From: Jiangellales bacterium
GTDB taxonomy: Bacteria > Actinomycetota > Actinomycetes > Jiangellales > Jiangellaceae
DNA: 47,329 nucleotides
NCBI GenBank assembly: GCA_030447955.1
Contig: JAUJNY010000001.1
Location: 590,056-637,384 of the forward strand
Reading direction: 5' to 3'
Shown here: positions 36,150-44,941 of the stretch, one piece after another
Position numbering within the stretch: position 1 is the first letter of the stretch
Layout of the letters: the number at the start of each line of letters is the position of its first letter
Notes under the pieces: generated by a model
The model's input: the letters and a program-made list of their open reading frames with translations, nothing else
Database searches by the model: none
Told to the model about the DNA's origin: nothing
Made by a program: the position numbers and the translations under genes

Positions 36150-37795
36150 AGCGGGATGTTCCCGTGCTTCTTGGGTGGCAGCGTCTGCCGCTTGCTGCGC
36201 AGAGCGCGCAGCGCATGCGTCACCGCGAGCCGCGTCTGCGAGGGCATGATGACCCCGTCCACGTAGCCGCGCTCCGCGGCCACGTAGGGGTTGGCGAGCG
36301 TGTGCTCGTACTCCTCCACCAGCCGCCGGCGCAGCGCCTCCGCGTCCCCGTCGGCGCTGAGCTCCTTGCGGTACAGGATGTTGACCGCGCCCTGCGCGCC
36401 CATGACCGCGATCTGCGCCGTGGGCCAGGCGAAGTTCATGTCGGCGCCGAGGTGCTTGGAGCCCATGACGTCGTACGCGCCGCCGTACGCCTTGCGGGTG
36501 ATCACGGTGACCTTGGGGACGGTCGCCTCGGCGTAGGCGTAGATGAGCTTGGCCCCGCGGCGGATGATGCCGTCCCATTCCTGCCCGGTGCCGGGCAGGA
36601 AGCCGGGGACGTCGACGAACGTCAGCACCGCCACGTTGAACGCGTCGCAGGTGCGCACGAAACGGGCGGCCTTCTCGGAGGCCGCGATGTCGAGCGTCCC
36701 GGCGTACGTCAGCGGCTGGTTGGCGACCACACCGACCGAACGCCCCTCGACCCGGCCGAAGCCGACGACGATGTTCGGCGCGTACAGCGCCTGCACCTCC
36801 AGGAACTCCCCGTCGTCGAGCACGGCTTCGATGACCCGGTGCATGTCGTAGGGCTGGTTGGCGGAGTCGGGGATGACGGTGTCGAGCGCGGCGTCGTCCT
36901 CGGTGGTCTCGAGCTGGGTCGGGCCGTCGTACGTCGGTGGCTCGTCGAGGTTGTTCGCCGGCAGGTAGGAGAGCAGTGTCCGTACGTAGTCGATCGCGTC
37001 GGCCTCGTCCGCGGCCAGGTAGTGCGCGTTGCCGCTCTTGGTGTTGTGCGTACGGGCTCCGCCGAGCTCCTCAAAGCCCACGTCCTCGCCGGTGACGGTC
37101 TTGATGACATCGGGGCCGGTGATGAACATGTGTGACGTGCCATCGACCATCACGGTGAAGTCGGTGATGGCCGGGGAGTAGACCGCGCCTCCCGCGCACG
37201 GACCCATGACCAGCGAGATCTGCGGGACGACGCCGGACGCGAGCACGTTGCGGTAGAAGATCTCGCCGTACAACCCGAGGGACGCCACCCCCTCCTGGAT
37301 CCGCGCGCCGCCGGAGTCGTTGATGCCGACGACCGGGCAGCCGATCTTGAGCGCGAAGTCCATGACCTTGACGATTTTCTCGCCGAAGACCTCGCCCAGG
37401 CTGCCGCCGAACACCGTGAAGTCCTGCGCGAACACCGCCACCTGGCGGCCGTCGACGGTGCCGATCCCGGTGACGACCCCGTCGCCGTACGGCCGTTCGG
37501 CGTCCATCCCGAAGTTCGTCGAGCGGTGGCGGGCCAGCTCGTCCAGCTCCACGAACGACCCCTCGTCGAGCAGCATCTCGATCCGCTCGCGGGCGGTCCG
37601 CTTGCCCCGCGCGTGCTGCTTCTCGACCGCTCGAGCGGAGCCGGCGTGCGTCGCCTCATCCAGGCGGCGGTGGAGGTCGGCCAGCTTGCCCGCCGTGGTG
37701 TGGACGTCGATGTCCGCGGGCACCTCCGTCCCCGCCGTCTCGAGCGCGATCTCCGGCGCGGTCTCCGGCGCACGGTCCGGCTCAGTGGCGGCCAC
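36146..37795 (-). CDS. pccB: propionyl-CoA carboxylase beta subunit
   Basis: Carboxyltransferase subunit that makes methylmalonyl-CoA from propionyl-CoA. It is 549 residues. [80 protein letters not shown]-type [37 protein letters not shown] and the end [10 protein letters not shown] are those of Streptomyces-type PccB. The first 40 or so residues (Ala, Glu, Pro, Thr-rich) are a variable lead. I chose GTG 37795, seven bases after TACGCT, rather than GTG 37852, which is upstream of that box. It is followed by accE (GTGA overlap) and faces birA, which attaches biotin to the alpha subunit. Confidence 0.95.
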   Translation of the reverse strand: MAATEPDRAPETAPEIALETAGTEVPADIDVHTTAGKLADLHRRLDEATHAGSARAVEKQHARGKRTARERIEMLLDEGSFVELDELARHRSTNFGMDAERPYGDGVVTGIGTVDGRQVAVFAQDFTVFGGSLGEVFGEKIVKVMDFALKIGCPVVGINDSGGARIQEGVASLGLYGEIFYRNVLASGVVPQISLVMGPCAGGAVYSPAITDFTVMVDGTSHMFITGPDVIKTVTGEDVGFEELGGARTHNTKSGNAHYLAADEADAIDYVRTLLSYLPANNLDEPPTYDGPTQLETTEDDAALDTVIPDSANQPYDMHRVIEAVLDDGEFLEVQALYAPNIVVGFGRVEGRSVGVVANQPLTYAGTLDIAASEKAARFVRTCDAFNVAVLTFVDVPGFLPGTGQEWDGIIRRGAKLIYAYAEATVPKVTVITRKAYGGAYDVMGSKHLGADMNFAWPTAQIAVMGAQGAVNILYRKELSADGDAEALRRRLVEEYEHTLANPYVAAERGYVDGVIMPSQTRLAVTHALRALRSKRQTLPPKKHGNIPL

Positions 37796-37802
37796 GCGGC
37801 GG

Positions 37803-37808
37803 AGCGTA
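37803..37808 (-). promoter_or_regulatory. leaderless-type -10 box of pccB
   Basis: TACGCT on the minus strand ends seven bases before the GTG at 37795. A CTGACA further upstream is 20 bases away, too far for a normal -35 spacing. Confidence 0.45.
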
Positions 37809-37872
37809 GTGCGTGCCCGGCGGGGCGCTGTCAGTTGCGCCCGGGCGACCAACAGCGGCAGCGTGGCGTTCC

Positions 37873-38700
37873 GTGCAGGCAGATGATGAGCCGCCGGAGC
37901 GCCGTCCGCTCGATGTCGAGGACCTCACCGACGCGCTGGTCCGCGCCGGTGGGCTGTGGCGGGAGCTCGTGGTGGTCCCGCAGACCACCTCGACCAACGC
38001 TCACGTCGCCGAGGCCGCTCACCGGGGGGCCGCCGAGGGCCTCGTCGTGGCGGCGGAGTACCAGAGCCGGGGACGCGGCCGCCTCGACCGGGGCTGGCAC
38101 TCCCCGCCCGGCGCCGGGCTGACGTTCTCGGTGCTGCTGCGCCCGCTGGGGGTGCCGGCCAACCGCTGGACGTGGCTGCCGCTGCTCGCCGGGGTCGCCG
38201 TGGCCGAGGCGACGACTCGCGTCGCGGGCGTCGAGGTTGGCCTGAAGTGGCCCAACGACGTCCTGGTGGGCGGCCGCAAGCTCGCCGGTGTCCTGCTCGA
38301 GCGGGTCGGGGCCAGCTCCGGGCCGGCAGCCGTCGTGGGCGTCGGGCTCAACGTCACGACGACGGCGGAGGAGCTTGTCGAGCCGTCGGCGACGTCACTG
38401 CTGCTGGAGGGCGCGACCGCGTACGACCGCGCGACGGTCCTGCGTGGGGTACTGAGCACCCTGGAGGGGTGGTACCTGAGGTGGCGGTCCGCCGGCGGGG
38501 ACACCGACGCGAGCGGGCTGCGGGCAGCGTACGAGTCGCGCAGCGTCACTCTCGGCCGCGAGGTCCGGGTGGAGCTGCCCGGCCGCACGCGGCTCACCGG
38601 CACGGCTAAAGCCGTCGACGACCTCGGGCGGCTCGTCGTGCGCGACTCGACCGGGCGCGACACCGCGGTGGCCGCCGGAGATGTGATCCACCTGCGCTGA
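37873..38700 (+). CDS. birA: biotin--[acetyl-CoA carboxylase] ligase
   Basis: Joins biotin to the carrier lysine of acyl-CoA carboxylase through biotinyl-AMP. It is about 275 residues without an N-terminal DNA-binding domain, so it is the non-regulatory type. Motifs: [37 protein letters not shown] (biotin and AMP loop), [20 protein letters not shown] (catalytic Lys of KWPND) and VVGVGLNV. The C-terminal SH3-like cap ends [15 protein letters not shown]. The start is uncertain: GTG 37873 gives a natural length, while GTG 37813 would add 20 residues and lie only 17 bases from the divergent pccB start. Divergent placement beside pccB matches its role in maturing the carboxylase. Confidence 0.93.
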   Translation: MQADDEPPERRPLDVEDLTDALVRAGGLWRELVVVPQTTSTNAHVAEAAHRGAAEGLVVAAEYQSRGRGRLDRGWHSPPGAGLTFSVLLRPLGVPANRWTWLPLLAGVAVAEATTRVAGVEVGLKWPNDVLVGGRKLAGVLLERVGASSGPAAVVGVGLNVTTTAEELVEPSATSLLLEGATAYDRATVLRGVLSTLEGWYLRWRSAGGDTDASGLRAAYESRSVTLGREVRVELPGRTRLTGTAKAVDDLGRLVVRDSTGRDTAVAAGDVIHLR

Positions 38701-38729
38701 TCCGCGGCGGAGCACCCCAACGGCCCGGC

Positions 38730-38735
38730 TACCCT
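38730..38735 (+). promoter_or_regulatory. leaderless-type -10 box of the enoyl-CoA hydratase gene
   Basis: TACCCT ends six bases before the ATG at 38742. Confidence 0.45.
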
Positions 38736-38741
38736 GCGGAA

Positions 38742-39533
38742 ATGCCCCCCGCGTACGCCGGTGTCCGGCTCGAGCGTCACGGGACCGGGCTGGTGGAGCT
38801 GGTCCTGGACCGCGCCGAGGCCATGAACGCGGTGTCGAAAACGATGGCCGGCTCGATCGCGGCGGCGACAGCCGAGCTGGCCGCCGACTCGGGCGTACGC
38901 GTCGTGGTGCTGTCCTCGGCCGCCGACCGGGCGTTCTGCGTCGGGGCGGACCTCAAGGAGCGCAACCGCGCCAGCGATGAGGAGCTGTTCGCTCAGCGGC
39001 GGGTGAGCCGGGCGGCCTATCGCGGCGTGCTCGACCTCCCGGTGCCGGTGGTCGCGGCGGTGCACGGCTTTGCCCTCGGTGGCGGCTTCGAGCTGGCGCT
39101 GTCCTGCGACGTGATCGTCGCGGACGAGACCGCCGTGCTCGGCCTTCCGGAGGTGAGCGTCGGGGTGATCCCCGGCGGTGGCGGCACCCAGCTGCTGGCC
39201 CGCCGCGTCGGCTGGTCCCGGGCGGCCGACCTCATCTTCACCGCCCGGCGGGTGGACGCCACCGAGTCCTACCGGCTCGGCCTGGTCGACCGGCTGGTGC
39301 CGGCCGGCGATGCTCGTCCGGCCGCCCTTGAGCTGGCCGGCGTCATCGCCGCCAACTCCCCGGTCGGCGTACGCAATGCCAAGCGGGCTCTGCGGCTCGG
39401 ACTGGACGCCGACCTGGCGACCGGGCTGGAGGTCGAGGACGCCTGCTGGCGAGCTACCGCGTTCAGCCGGGATAGACGCGAGGGGGTTGCAGCGTTCAAC
39501 GACAAGAGGCGACCCGACTGGCCAGGGGAGTGA
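38742..39533 (+). CDS. enoyl-CoA hydratase, methylglutaconyl-CoA hydratase (AUH)-like
   Basis: Crotonase-fold hydratase of 263 residues. Oxyanion-hole segments are FCVGADLKERNRAS and ALGGGFELALSCD; LPEVSVGVIPGGGGTQ carries the catalytic Glu. The GADLKER sequence and the C-terminal DRREGVAAFNDKRRPDWPGE closely follow human AUH (GADLKER, EGLLAFKEKRPP), which hydrates 3-methylglutaconyl-CoA in leucine breakdown. The next gene is HMG-CoA lyase, which uses exactly that product, and its reading overlaps or abuts this stop. This supports the assignment; a general short-chain enoyl-CoA hydratase remains possible. Confidence 0.9.
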   Translation: MPPAYAGVRLERHGTGLVELVLDRAEAMNAVSKTMAGSIAAATAELAADSGVRVVVLSSAADRAFCVGADLKERNRASDEELFAQRRVSRAAYRGVLDLPVPVVAAVHGFALGGGFELALSCDVIVADETAVLGLPEVSVGVIPGGGGTQLLARRVGWSRAADLIFTARRVDATESYRLGLVDRLVPAGDARPAALELAGVIAANSPVGVRNAKRALRLGLDADLATGLEVEDACWRATAFSRDRREGVAAFNDKRRPDWPGE

Positions 39534-39541
39534 GGCAAGCG

Positions 39542-40453
39542 ATGAGCGACCTGCCCGAACGGATCAGCCTGCGCGAGGTGGGACCCCGCGACGGCCTGCA
39601 GAACGAGGAACCGGTGGCGACCGACGGCAAGGTCGCGCTTATCGACTCGCTGTCCCGCACCGGTGTCGGACGCATCGAGGCGGTGTCGTACGTGCATCCG
39701 CGGGCGATCCCGCAGATGGCTGACGCCGACGAGGTGTGGGCGCGCATCGAGCGCGCCGCGGGAGTGCGCTACTCGGCGCTGGCACCCAACCTGCGGGGGG
39801 TCCAGCGCGCCTTGGACGCGGGGTTCGACGAGATCGAGGTCGTGGTCTCCGCCTCGGACACCCACAACCGGCGCAACGTCAACCGTTCGACCGAGGAGTC
39901 GCTGGACGACATCGCGCAGATCGTCGAGCTGGCGCACGCGCGGGGCGCCACCGTGCAGGCGATCGTGGCCACGGCGTGGGGCTGCCCGTACGAAGGAGAC
40001 GTGCCGCTCGAGCGAGTGTTGCGGGTGGCCGGTGCGGCGCTGGCTCACGGGGCGGACGCCTTGTCCTACGGCGACACCACCGGCATGGCCACCCCGACCA
40101 GGGTCAGCGAGCTGGTCGGGGAAACCCGGATGCGCCACCCCGACGTGCCGCTCAACCTGCACTTCCACAACACCCGGGGCACCGGCCTGGCCAACGTGCT
40201 GGCCGCGCTGCAGCTGGGCGTGGCCGACTTCGACGCGAGCGTCGGCGGGCTGGGCGGCTGCCCGTACGCCCCCGGGGCGTCTGGCAACGTGGCCACCGAG
40301 GAGCTCGTCCACATGGTCGAGGACATGGGCGTGGCCACCGGGGTGGACCTGCCGGCCCTGCTCGACACTGCCGCGCAGGCCGAGCGCCTGGTCGGGCACA
40401 CGCTTCCCTCGCAGGTGCTGCGTGCCGGACCGCGCACCCGTACCGCTGACTGA
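39542..40453 (+). CDS. hydroxymethylglutaryl-CoA lyase
   Basis: Cleaves 3-hydroxy-3-methylglutaryl-CoA to acetyl-CoA and acetoacetate. It is about 303 residues in the DRE-TIM barrel family. SLREVGPRDGLQNE has the catalytic Arg and metal-binding Asp, EAVSYVHPRAIPQMADA and VVSASDTHNRRNVN are HMGL-specific, and HFHNTRGTGLANV supplies the metal His pair. The C-terminal GLGGCPYAPGASGNVATEELVHM contains the reactive Cys loop. GAGG lies six bases before ATG 39542; the open frame from 39530 is an alternative. It is immediately downstream of the AUH-like hydratase, forming the last two steps of leucine degradation. Confidence 0.94.
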   Translation: MSDLPERISLREVGPRDGLQNEEPVATDGKVALIDSLSRTGVGRIEAVSYVHPRAIPQMADADEVWARIERAAGVRYSALAPNLRGVQRALDAGFDEIEVVVSASDTHNRRNVNRSTEESLDDIAQIVELAHARGATVQAIVATAWGCPYEGDVPLERVLRVAGAALAHGADALSYGDTTGMATPTRVSELVGETRMRHPDVPLNLHFHNTRGTGLANVLAALQLGVADFDASVGGLGGCPYAPGASGNVATEELVHMVEDMGVATGVDLPALLDTAAQAERLVGHTLPSQVLRAGPRTRTAD

Positions 40454-40468
40454 GCGGGCCGGCTCCCC

Positions 40469-40474
40469 TAGCAT
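40469..40474 (+). promoter_or_regulatory. leaderless-type -10 box of the response regulator gene
   Basis: TAGCAT ends seven bases before the GTG at 40482. Confidence 0.45.
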
Positions 40475-40481
40475 CGGGCGC

Positions 40482-41153
40482 GTGACCCGGGTGATGCTCG
40501 TCGAGGACGACTCGTCGATCGCTGAGCCGCTCACCCGCGCGCTGCGCCGGGAGGGCTACGAGGTCGAGGTGCACGGGGACGGCCGCGGCGCCCTGGCGGC
40601 GGCACACGACGGGCGCTTCGACCTGGTGGTGCTCGACCTCGGGCTGCCCGGCCTCGACGGCCTGGAAGTGTGCCGGCGGATCCGCTCCGAGGGCAACGAG
40701 GTTCCGGTGCTCGTCCTCACCGCGCGCGCCGACGAGGTGGACACGGTGGTCGGCCTGGACGCCGGCGCCGACGACTACGTGACCAAGCCGTTCCGGCTGG
40801 CCGAGCTGCTCGCCCGCGTACGCGCGCTCATCCGGCGCCGTGCGGGGGACCTGCGCGGTGCGGTCAACGGCGTCCGTATCGACGCCGACTCACGCCGAGC
40901 GTGGCTGGACGGCGACGAGGTCTTCCTTACCGCCAAGGAGTTCGACCTGCTGCGGGTGCTGGTCCGCGACGCCGGACGCGTCGTCACCCGTGACCAGCTC
41001 ATGCGCGAGGTCTGGGAGACGTCGTGGTGGTCGTCCACCAAGACCCTCGACATGCACGTCTCGTGGCTGCGTCGCAAACTTGGGGACGACGCGTCGAGCC
41101 CCCGCTTCATCACCACGGTCCGCGGCGTCGGGTTCCGCTTCGAGCGGGGCTGA
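40482..41153 (+). CDS. OmpR/PhoB-family response regulator
   Basis: Two-component DNA-binding regulator of 223 residues. Receiver domain (1-115): acidic pair Glu8/Asp9/Asp10 in VEDDSS, phosphorylation site Asp52 in VVLDLGLPG, Thr in VLTARA and Lys102 in TKPFR. Winged-helix domain (about 130-223): AWLDGDEVFLTAKEFDLL, VVTRDQLMREVW, KTLDMHVSWLRRKLGDD and TVRGVGFRFE. The gene for its probable kinase begins nine bases after the stop. DNA target is not visible; autoregulation is possible but I see no clear repeat in the short upstream region. Confidence 0.95.
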   Translation: MTRVMLVEDDSSIAEPLTRALRREGYEVEVHGDGRGALAAAHDGRFDLVVLDLGLPGLDGLEVCRRIRSEGNEVPVLVLTARADEVDTVVGLDAGADDYVTKPFRLAELLARVRALIRRRAGDLRGAVNGVRIDADSRRAWLDGDEVFLTAKEFDLLRVLVRDAGRVVTRDQLMREVWETSWWSSTKTLDMHVSWLRRKLGDDASSPRFITTVRGVGFRFERG

Positions 41154-41162
41154 GGACGGGGC

Positions 41163-42431
41163 GTGCGTCGCCGGATCGTCCTCTCGGTGGCCTTTGTGGC
41201 TCTGGTGGTCGCCGGGCTGCTCGCCGTACCGCTCGCGGTCGTCTCTGGCCGCTACCTCGAGGCCGACCACCGCGACCGGCTGCAGGGTGACGCGGAGCGG
41301 GTCGTCCGCTACGTGGACGGTGTGCTCGCAAGCGGTGCGACGCTCGACCCTGAGGTGGTGCGCGAGCAGGTCCGTGAGGACCGCCGGGTCGTGGTCGAGC
41401 TGGCCAAGGGGCAGCGCATCACCGTGGGTGGGGAGGCCTCCGCGGAGGAGGTGACCCAAACCGTCGTCGGCGAGAGCGGTGCCAGCGTGCGACTGAGCGA
41501 GCCGCGGACGCTGCTGGAACAGGAGCAGACGCGGGCGCGCCTGGGCATCGGCGGGCTGGCCGTCCTCGCCGTGCTCGTCGCCCTCGGGGTGGCGATCCTG
41601 CAGGCGCGCCGCGTCTCCCGGCCCCTGGTCGAGCTGGCCGCCACCGCCCAAAGGATCGGTTCGGGGGAGGCCTGGCCGCGGGGACGGCGCTACGGCATCC
41701 CAGAGGTCGACCGGGTCGCCGAGGTGCTCGACGCGGGGACGACCCGCATCGAGCAGATCCTCGCCGCGGAACGGCAGTTCGCCGCGGACGCCTCCCACCA
41801 GCTGCGGACACCGCTGGCGGCGCTGTCGATGCGGCTGGAGGAGATCGTGGCCACCGACGAGCCGGAGGTGGTGCGCTCGGAGGCGGGAGCGGCGCTGCAG
41901 CAGGTCGAGCGGCTCACCGAGGTGGTCGACCGGCTGCTGACCCGCAGCGGTGGTGGGCTGGCGAGCGAGCGGGCGCTCGTTGACGTCGACGCGGTCATCG
42001 CGCAGCAGGTCGCCGAGTGGCAGCCTGCGTTCCGGCGGACCCGCCGGCGCCTGGAGGTCGGCGGGGAGCGCGGCACCCGTGCCCTGGCCACCCCGGGGAC
42101 GCTGTCGCAGGTGATCGCGACGTTGCTGGAGAACGCGCTGGCGCACGGGGCGGGCTGTGTGCACGTGTTCATCCGGTCGCTGCCGCAGTCGGTGGTGGTC
42201 GAGGTCACCGATGAGGGCCCGGGCGTGCCGGCCGAGCTGGCAAATCGGGTTTTCGAGCGGGCCTTCTCGGGCCGGCAGGGCACCGGGCTCGGCCTCTCGG
42301 TGGCTCGCGACCTGGCGGAGAGCGACGGGGGCCGACTGGAGCTCGTGCAGCACGTGCCGGCGGTGTTCGCGCTCTTCCTTGCCCGTGCCGACGTCTCGGC
42401 CGACCGGACCGTAGTCCTCACTCCACGCTGA
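41163..42431 (+). CDS. sensor histidine kinase
   Basis: Membrane kinase of 422 residues, partner of the preceding regulator. Two membrane helices (about 7-27 and 129-147) flank an extracytoplasmic sensor of about 100 residues without recognisable fold. A HAMP-like linker (ARRVSRPLVELAATAQRI) follows. The H-box is DASHQLRTPLAAL with phospho-acceptor His212, the N-box LLENALAHG, G1 DEGPGVP and G2 GTGLGLSVA. A general F-box segment (VFERAF) is also present. The signal is unknown. Its 3' end is nine bases from the convergent GtrA gene. Confidence 0.94.
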   Translation: MRRRIVLSVAFVALVVAGLLAVPLAVVSGRYLEADHRDRLQGDAERVVRYVDGVLASGATLDPEVVREQVREDRRVVVELAKGQRITVGGEASAEEVTQTVVGESGASVRLSEPRTLLEQEQTRARLGIGGLAVLAVLVALGVAILQARRVSRPLVELAATAQRIGSGEAWPRGRRYGIPEVDRVAEVLDAGTTRIEQILAAERQFAADASHQLRTPLAALSMRLEEIVATDEPEVVRSEAGAALQQVERLTEVVDRLLTRSGGGLASERALVDVDAVIAQQVAEWQPAFRRTRRRLEVGGERGTRALATPGTLSQVIATLLENALAHGAGCVHVFIRSLPQSVVVEVTDEGPGVPAELANRVFERAFSGRQGTGLGLSVARDLAESDGGRLELVQHVPAVFALFLARADVSADRTVVLTPR

Positions 42432-42439
42432 GCGCCGTC

Positions 42440-42937
42440 TCAGTCGCCGACCGCCACCGGGTCGGGCACCCGGTCGTGCAGCTCCCGGAACACCCATCTG
42501 CGGTAGCTCCAGAACCGGAACAGCGTGCCCAGGACGAGGCCGACGACGTTGGCCGAGATGTTGTCGGCCAGCGGGCTGGTGAGCCCCAGCACGTAGTGGC
42601 TGATCGCCAGGCAGGTCAAGGCGATGAGCAGCCCGACCCCGTTCAGCGCGAAGAACAGGGCGTACTCGCGCGCGACGCCGCTGCGCGCCCGGTGCCGGAA
42701 CGTCCACAGCCGGTTGCCGGTGTACGTCACCAGCGTGGCGATCACCGCGGAGATGACCTTGGCGGTCAGCGGTTTCCCGTACAACGGGCCCTCGCCGCCG
42801 GCGTAGCGCAGCAGGTTGAACAGGCCCACGTCGACGATGTAGCCGACCCCACCGACGGCAAGGAACTTGATGCCCTCCCGGATGAGCACGCCGAGGCGGT
42901 GGTAGAGCCGGTGCAGTCCGTCGAGCAGCACCCTCAC
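42440..42937 (-). CDS. GtrA-family membrane protein
   Basis: Integral membrane protein of 165 residues with four predicted helices: FLAVGGVGYIVDVGLFNLL, AKVISAVIATLVTYTGNRLWTF, ALFFALNGVGLLIALTCLAI and ISANVVGLVLGTLFRFWSYRRWVF. The pattern FLAVGGxxYxVD at helix one and FRFWSYRxWVF at the end are GtrA hallmarks. GtrA proteins are thought to move lipid-linked sugars across the membrane or to assist cell-wall polysaccharide glycosylation. GGGGAG lies seven bases before the GTG start. It diverges from purK, with 75 bases between. Confidence 0.92.
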   Translation of the reverse strand: MRVLLDGLHRLYHRLGVLIREGIKFLAVGGVGYIVDVGLFNLLRYAGGEGPLYGKPLTAKVISAVIATLVTYTGNRLWTFRHRARSGVAREYALFFALNGVGLLIALTCLAISHYVLGLTSPLADNISANVVGLVLGTLFRFWSYRRWVFRELHDRVPDPVAVGD

Positions 42938-42998
42938 GCGCCAGCTCCCCGGTGGCGGGAACGCATCGCCCCAGCGTACGGGCGGGCGCGCAGGTGAC

Positions 42999-43004
42999 TA
43001 GCCT
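42999..43004 (+). promoter_or_regulatory. leaderless-type -10 box of purK
   Basis: TAGCCT ends eight bases before the GTG at 43013. No PurR-like or riboswitch structure fits in the short intergenic space. Confidence 0.45.
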
Positions 43005-43012
43005 GGCCCGCC

Positions 43013-44158
43013 GTGGCCCAGCCGCCGGTTGTGGGGATGGTCGGTGGCGGCCAGCTCGCCCGGATGACCGGTCAGGCGGCGGTTGCCCTCGGCATCGGCT
43101 TCCGCGTCCTCGCCGGGTCGGCGGAGGAGTCCGCCGCGCTCACCGTGCACGACCCCGTCATTGGTGACGAGCGCGGCTACGCCGACCTTGCCGCGTTCGC
43201 CGCGGGATGTTCCGTGCTCACCTTCGACCACGAGCACGTCCCCACCGAGCACCTGCGCGCGCTGGTCGCGGACGGCGTGGCCGTACGGCCGGGCCCGGAG
43301 GCGCTGGTGCACGCCCAGGACAAGGGGGAGATGCGGGCCCGCCTCGATGCGCTCGGCGTGGCGGCGCCGCGGCACGCGGTGGTGGAGAGCCCGGCGGCGG
43401 TTGCCGCCTTTACCGATGAGGTGGGTGGCTGGCCCGTCGTGCTCAAGACCGCGCGCGGTGGCTACGACGGCAAGGGTGTGTGGGTGGTCGGCGAGGACCG
43501 CGTCGGCGTCGACGAGCCATTCCGAGCGGGCGTACCGGTGCTTGTCGAGGAGTACGTCGACTTCGCGCGTGAGCTCGCCGCGCTGGTGGTCCGCTCGCCG
43601 TCCGGGCAGGCGGTGGCGTACCCGGTGGTGCAGAGCGTGCAACGGGACGGGGTCTGCGTCGAGGTGGTGGCGCCCGCGCCGGGACTCCCCGCGGACCGCG
43701 CGATTGAGGCGCAGCGCATCGCGCTGCGGGTCGCCGGCGAACTCAATGTGGTGGGCGTGCTCGCGGTGGAGCTGTTCGAGACCCGCGACGGTCGGCTGCT
43801 CGTCAACGAGCTGGCGATGCGTCCGCACAACACCGGCCACTGGAGCATCGACGGCGCGGTCACCAGCCAGTTCGAGAACCACCTGCGCGCGGTGCTCGAC
43901 CTGCCGCTCGGCTCACCAGCCGCCCGCGCGCCGTGGACGGTCATGGTCAACGTGCTGGGCGGGGACGTGCCGGATTTGTACGCGGGGTACCGGCACTGCA
44001 TGGCCCGGGATCCCGGGCTGCGCGTGCACGCGTACGGCAAGGCGATTCGTCCGGGCCGCAAGGTCGGGCACGTCAACGTGAGCGGGAACGACCTGGAGCA
44101 CCTGCGGGCGCGGGCCTGGCACGCCGCCGACTACCTGTCTGGAGCGATCGATGAGTGA
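43013..44158 (+). CDS. purK: 5-(carboxyamino)imidazole ribonucleotide synthase
   Basis: ATP-grasp enzyme that carboxylates 5-aminoimidazole ribonucleotide with bicarbonate in purine synthesis. It is 381 residues. [17 protein letters not shown] is the N-terminal signature, [15 protein letters not shown] and [15 protein letters not shown] the ATP-grasp segments, and [20 protein letters not shown] and [17 protein letters not shown] the catalytic and Mg-binding end. The 3' end overlaps purE by eight bases, so the two successive steps are encoded and probably translated together. Confidence 0.97.
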   Translation: MAQPPVVGMVGGGQLARMTGQAAVALGIGFRVLAGSAEESAALTVHDPVIGDERGYADLAAFAAGCSVLTFDHEHVPTEHLRALVADGVAVRPGPEALVHAQDKGEMRARLDALGVAAPRHAVVESPAAVAAFTDEVGGWPVVLKTARGGYDGKGVWVVGEDRVGVDEPFRAGVPVLVEEYVDFARELAALVVRSPSGQAVAYPVVQSVQRDGVCVEVVAPAPGLPADRAIEAQRIALRVAGELNVVGVLAVELFETRDGRLLVNELAMRPHNTGHWSIDGAVTSQFENHLRAVLDLPLGSPAARAPWTVMVNVLGGDVPDLYAGYRHCMARDPGLRVHAYGKAIRPGRKVGHVNVSGNDLEHLRARAWHAADYLSGAIDE

Positions 44159-44678
44159 GCCCGTCGTCGGGGTGGTCATGGGCTCGGACTCCGACTGGCC
44201 GGTGATGTCGGCGGCCGCTCAGGCCCTCGCCGAGTTCGACGTCGGCTACGAGGTGGACGTGGTGTCGGCGCACCGGATGCCGCGGGAGATGCTTGCGTAC
44301 GGTGAGGCCGCGGCCGGTCGTGGGCTGCGGGTGTTGGTCGCCGGCGCCGGCGGAGCGGCGCACCTGCCCGGCATGCTCGCCGCGGTCACGCCGCTGCCGG
44401 TGATCGGGGTGCCGGTGCCGCTGGCGCACCTGGACGGGATGGACTCGCTGCTGTCGATAGTGCAGATGCCCGCCGGTGTACCGGTGGCCACGGTTGCGGT
44501 GGGCGGGGCCCGCAACGCCGGCCTGCTAGCCGTACGGATCCTCGCCGCCGTCGATGAAGAGCTGCGGGCGCGGATGGCCGCCTTCCAGGCCGACCTGCGG
44601 GCCTCGGGTCGGGTCAAGGGCGAGGCGCTGCGCGGTCGCCTCGCCCTTGGCATGGATAGGACGCCCGAGTCTTCGTGA
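44151..44678 (+). CDS. purE: 5-(carboxyamino)imidazole ribonucleotide mutase
   Basis: Class I PurE, which moves the carboxyl group of N5-CAIR to give CAIR, the step after PurK. It is 175 residues. [11 protein letters not shown] binds the phosphate, [11 protein letters not shown] has the catalytic His, and [15 protein letters not shown] and [22 protein letters not shown] complete the site. ATG 44151 overlaps purK. After the TGA at 44676-44678 the same frame stays open for 55 more codons, to TAG at 44844-44846; see findings. Confidence 0.97.
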   Translation: MSEPVVGVVMGSDSDWPVMSAAAQALAEFDVGYEVDVVSAHRMPREMLAYGEAAAGRGLRVLVAGAGGAAHLPGMLAAVTPLPVIGVPVPLAHLDGMDSLLSIVQMPAGVPVATVAVGGARNAGLLAVRILAAVDEELRARMAAFQADLRASGRVKGEALRGRLALGMDRTPESS

Positions 44679-44857
44679 CCCAGGGGCGCACCCCAATCCG
44701 GTGGCGGGGTCGAGGTGGTGGTGTCGCACCTGCTCACCCGCACGGTCGGCGTGCCCAGCGCCAACGGAATCGACGCAATCCGTCGCCCCCTCGACGCCCC
44801 GGTGCGCGACCGCCACCTCCTGCAGGCGGGCCTCGCGGCCCTGTAGACGCGCACCTT

Positions 44858-44893
44858 GTTTCTGGGACTCGCCCGCGTTGTCGTGCGGGAAAC
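44858..44893 (+). terminator. possible terminator after purKE
   Basis: The 263-base gap after purE holds a hairpin, CCCGC (44872-44876) with GCGGG (44885-44889), extended by GTTT/AAAC across a bulge. It also holds a short unassigned open frame (44715-44846). I see nothing else there. Confidence 0.3.
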
Positions 44894-44929
44894 TCCTTGG
44901 CGCGCCTCGCCACCGGCGGACTAACTACG

Positions 44930-44935
44930 TACGGT
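44930..44935 (+). promoter_or_regulatory. leaderless-type -10 box of the conserved hypothetical gene
   Basis: TACGGT ends six bases before the ATG at 44942. Confidence 0.45.
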
Positions 44936-44941
44936 CGCCGG

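Noticed and set aside
41690-42707. Long minus-strand frames opposite the histidine kinase gene
   Set aside because: The plus-strand kinase motifs (H, N, G1, G2 boxes) are unambiguous, and the antisense reading shows only Arg/Gly/Pro-rich filler.
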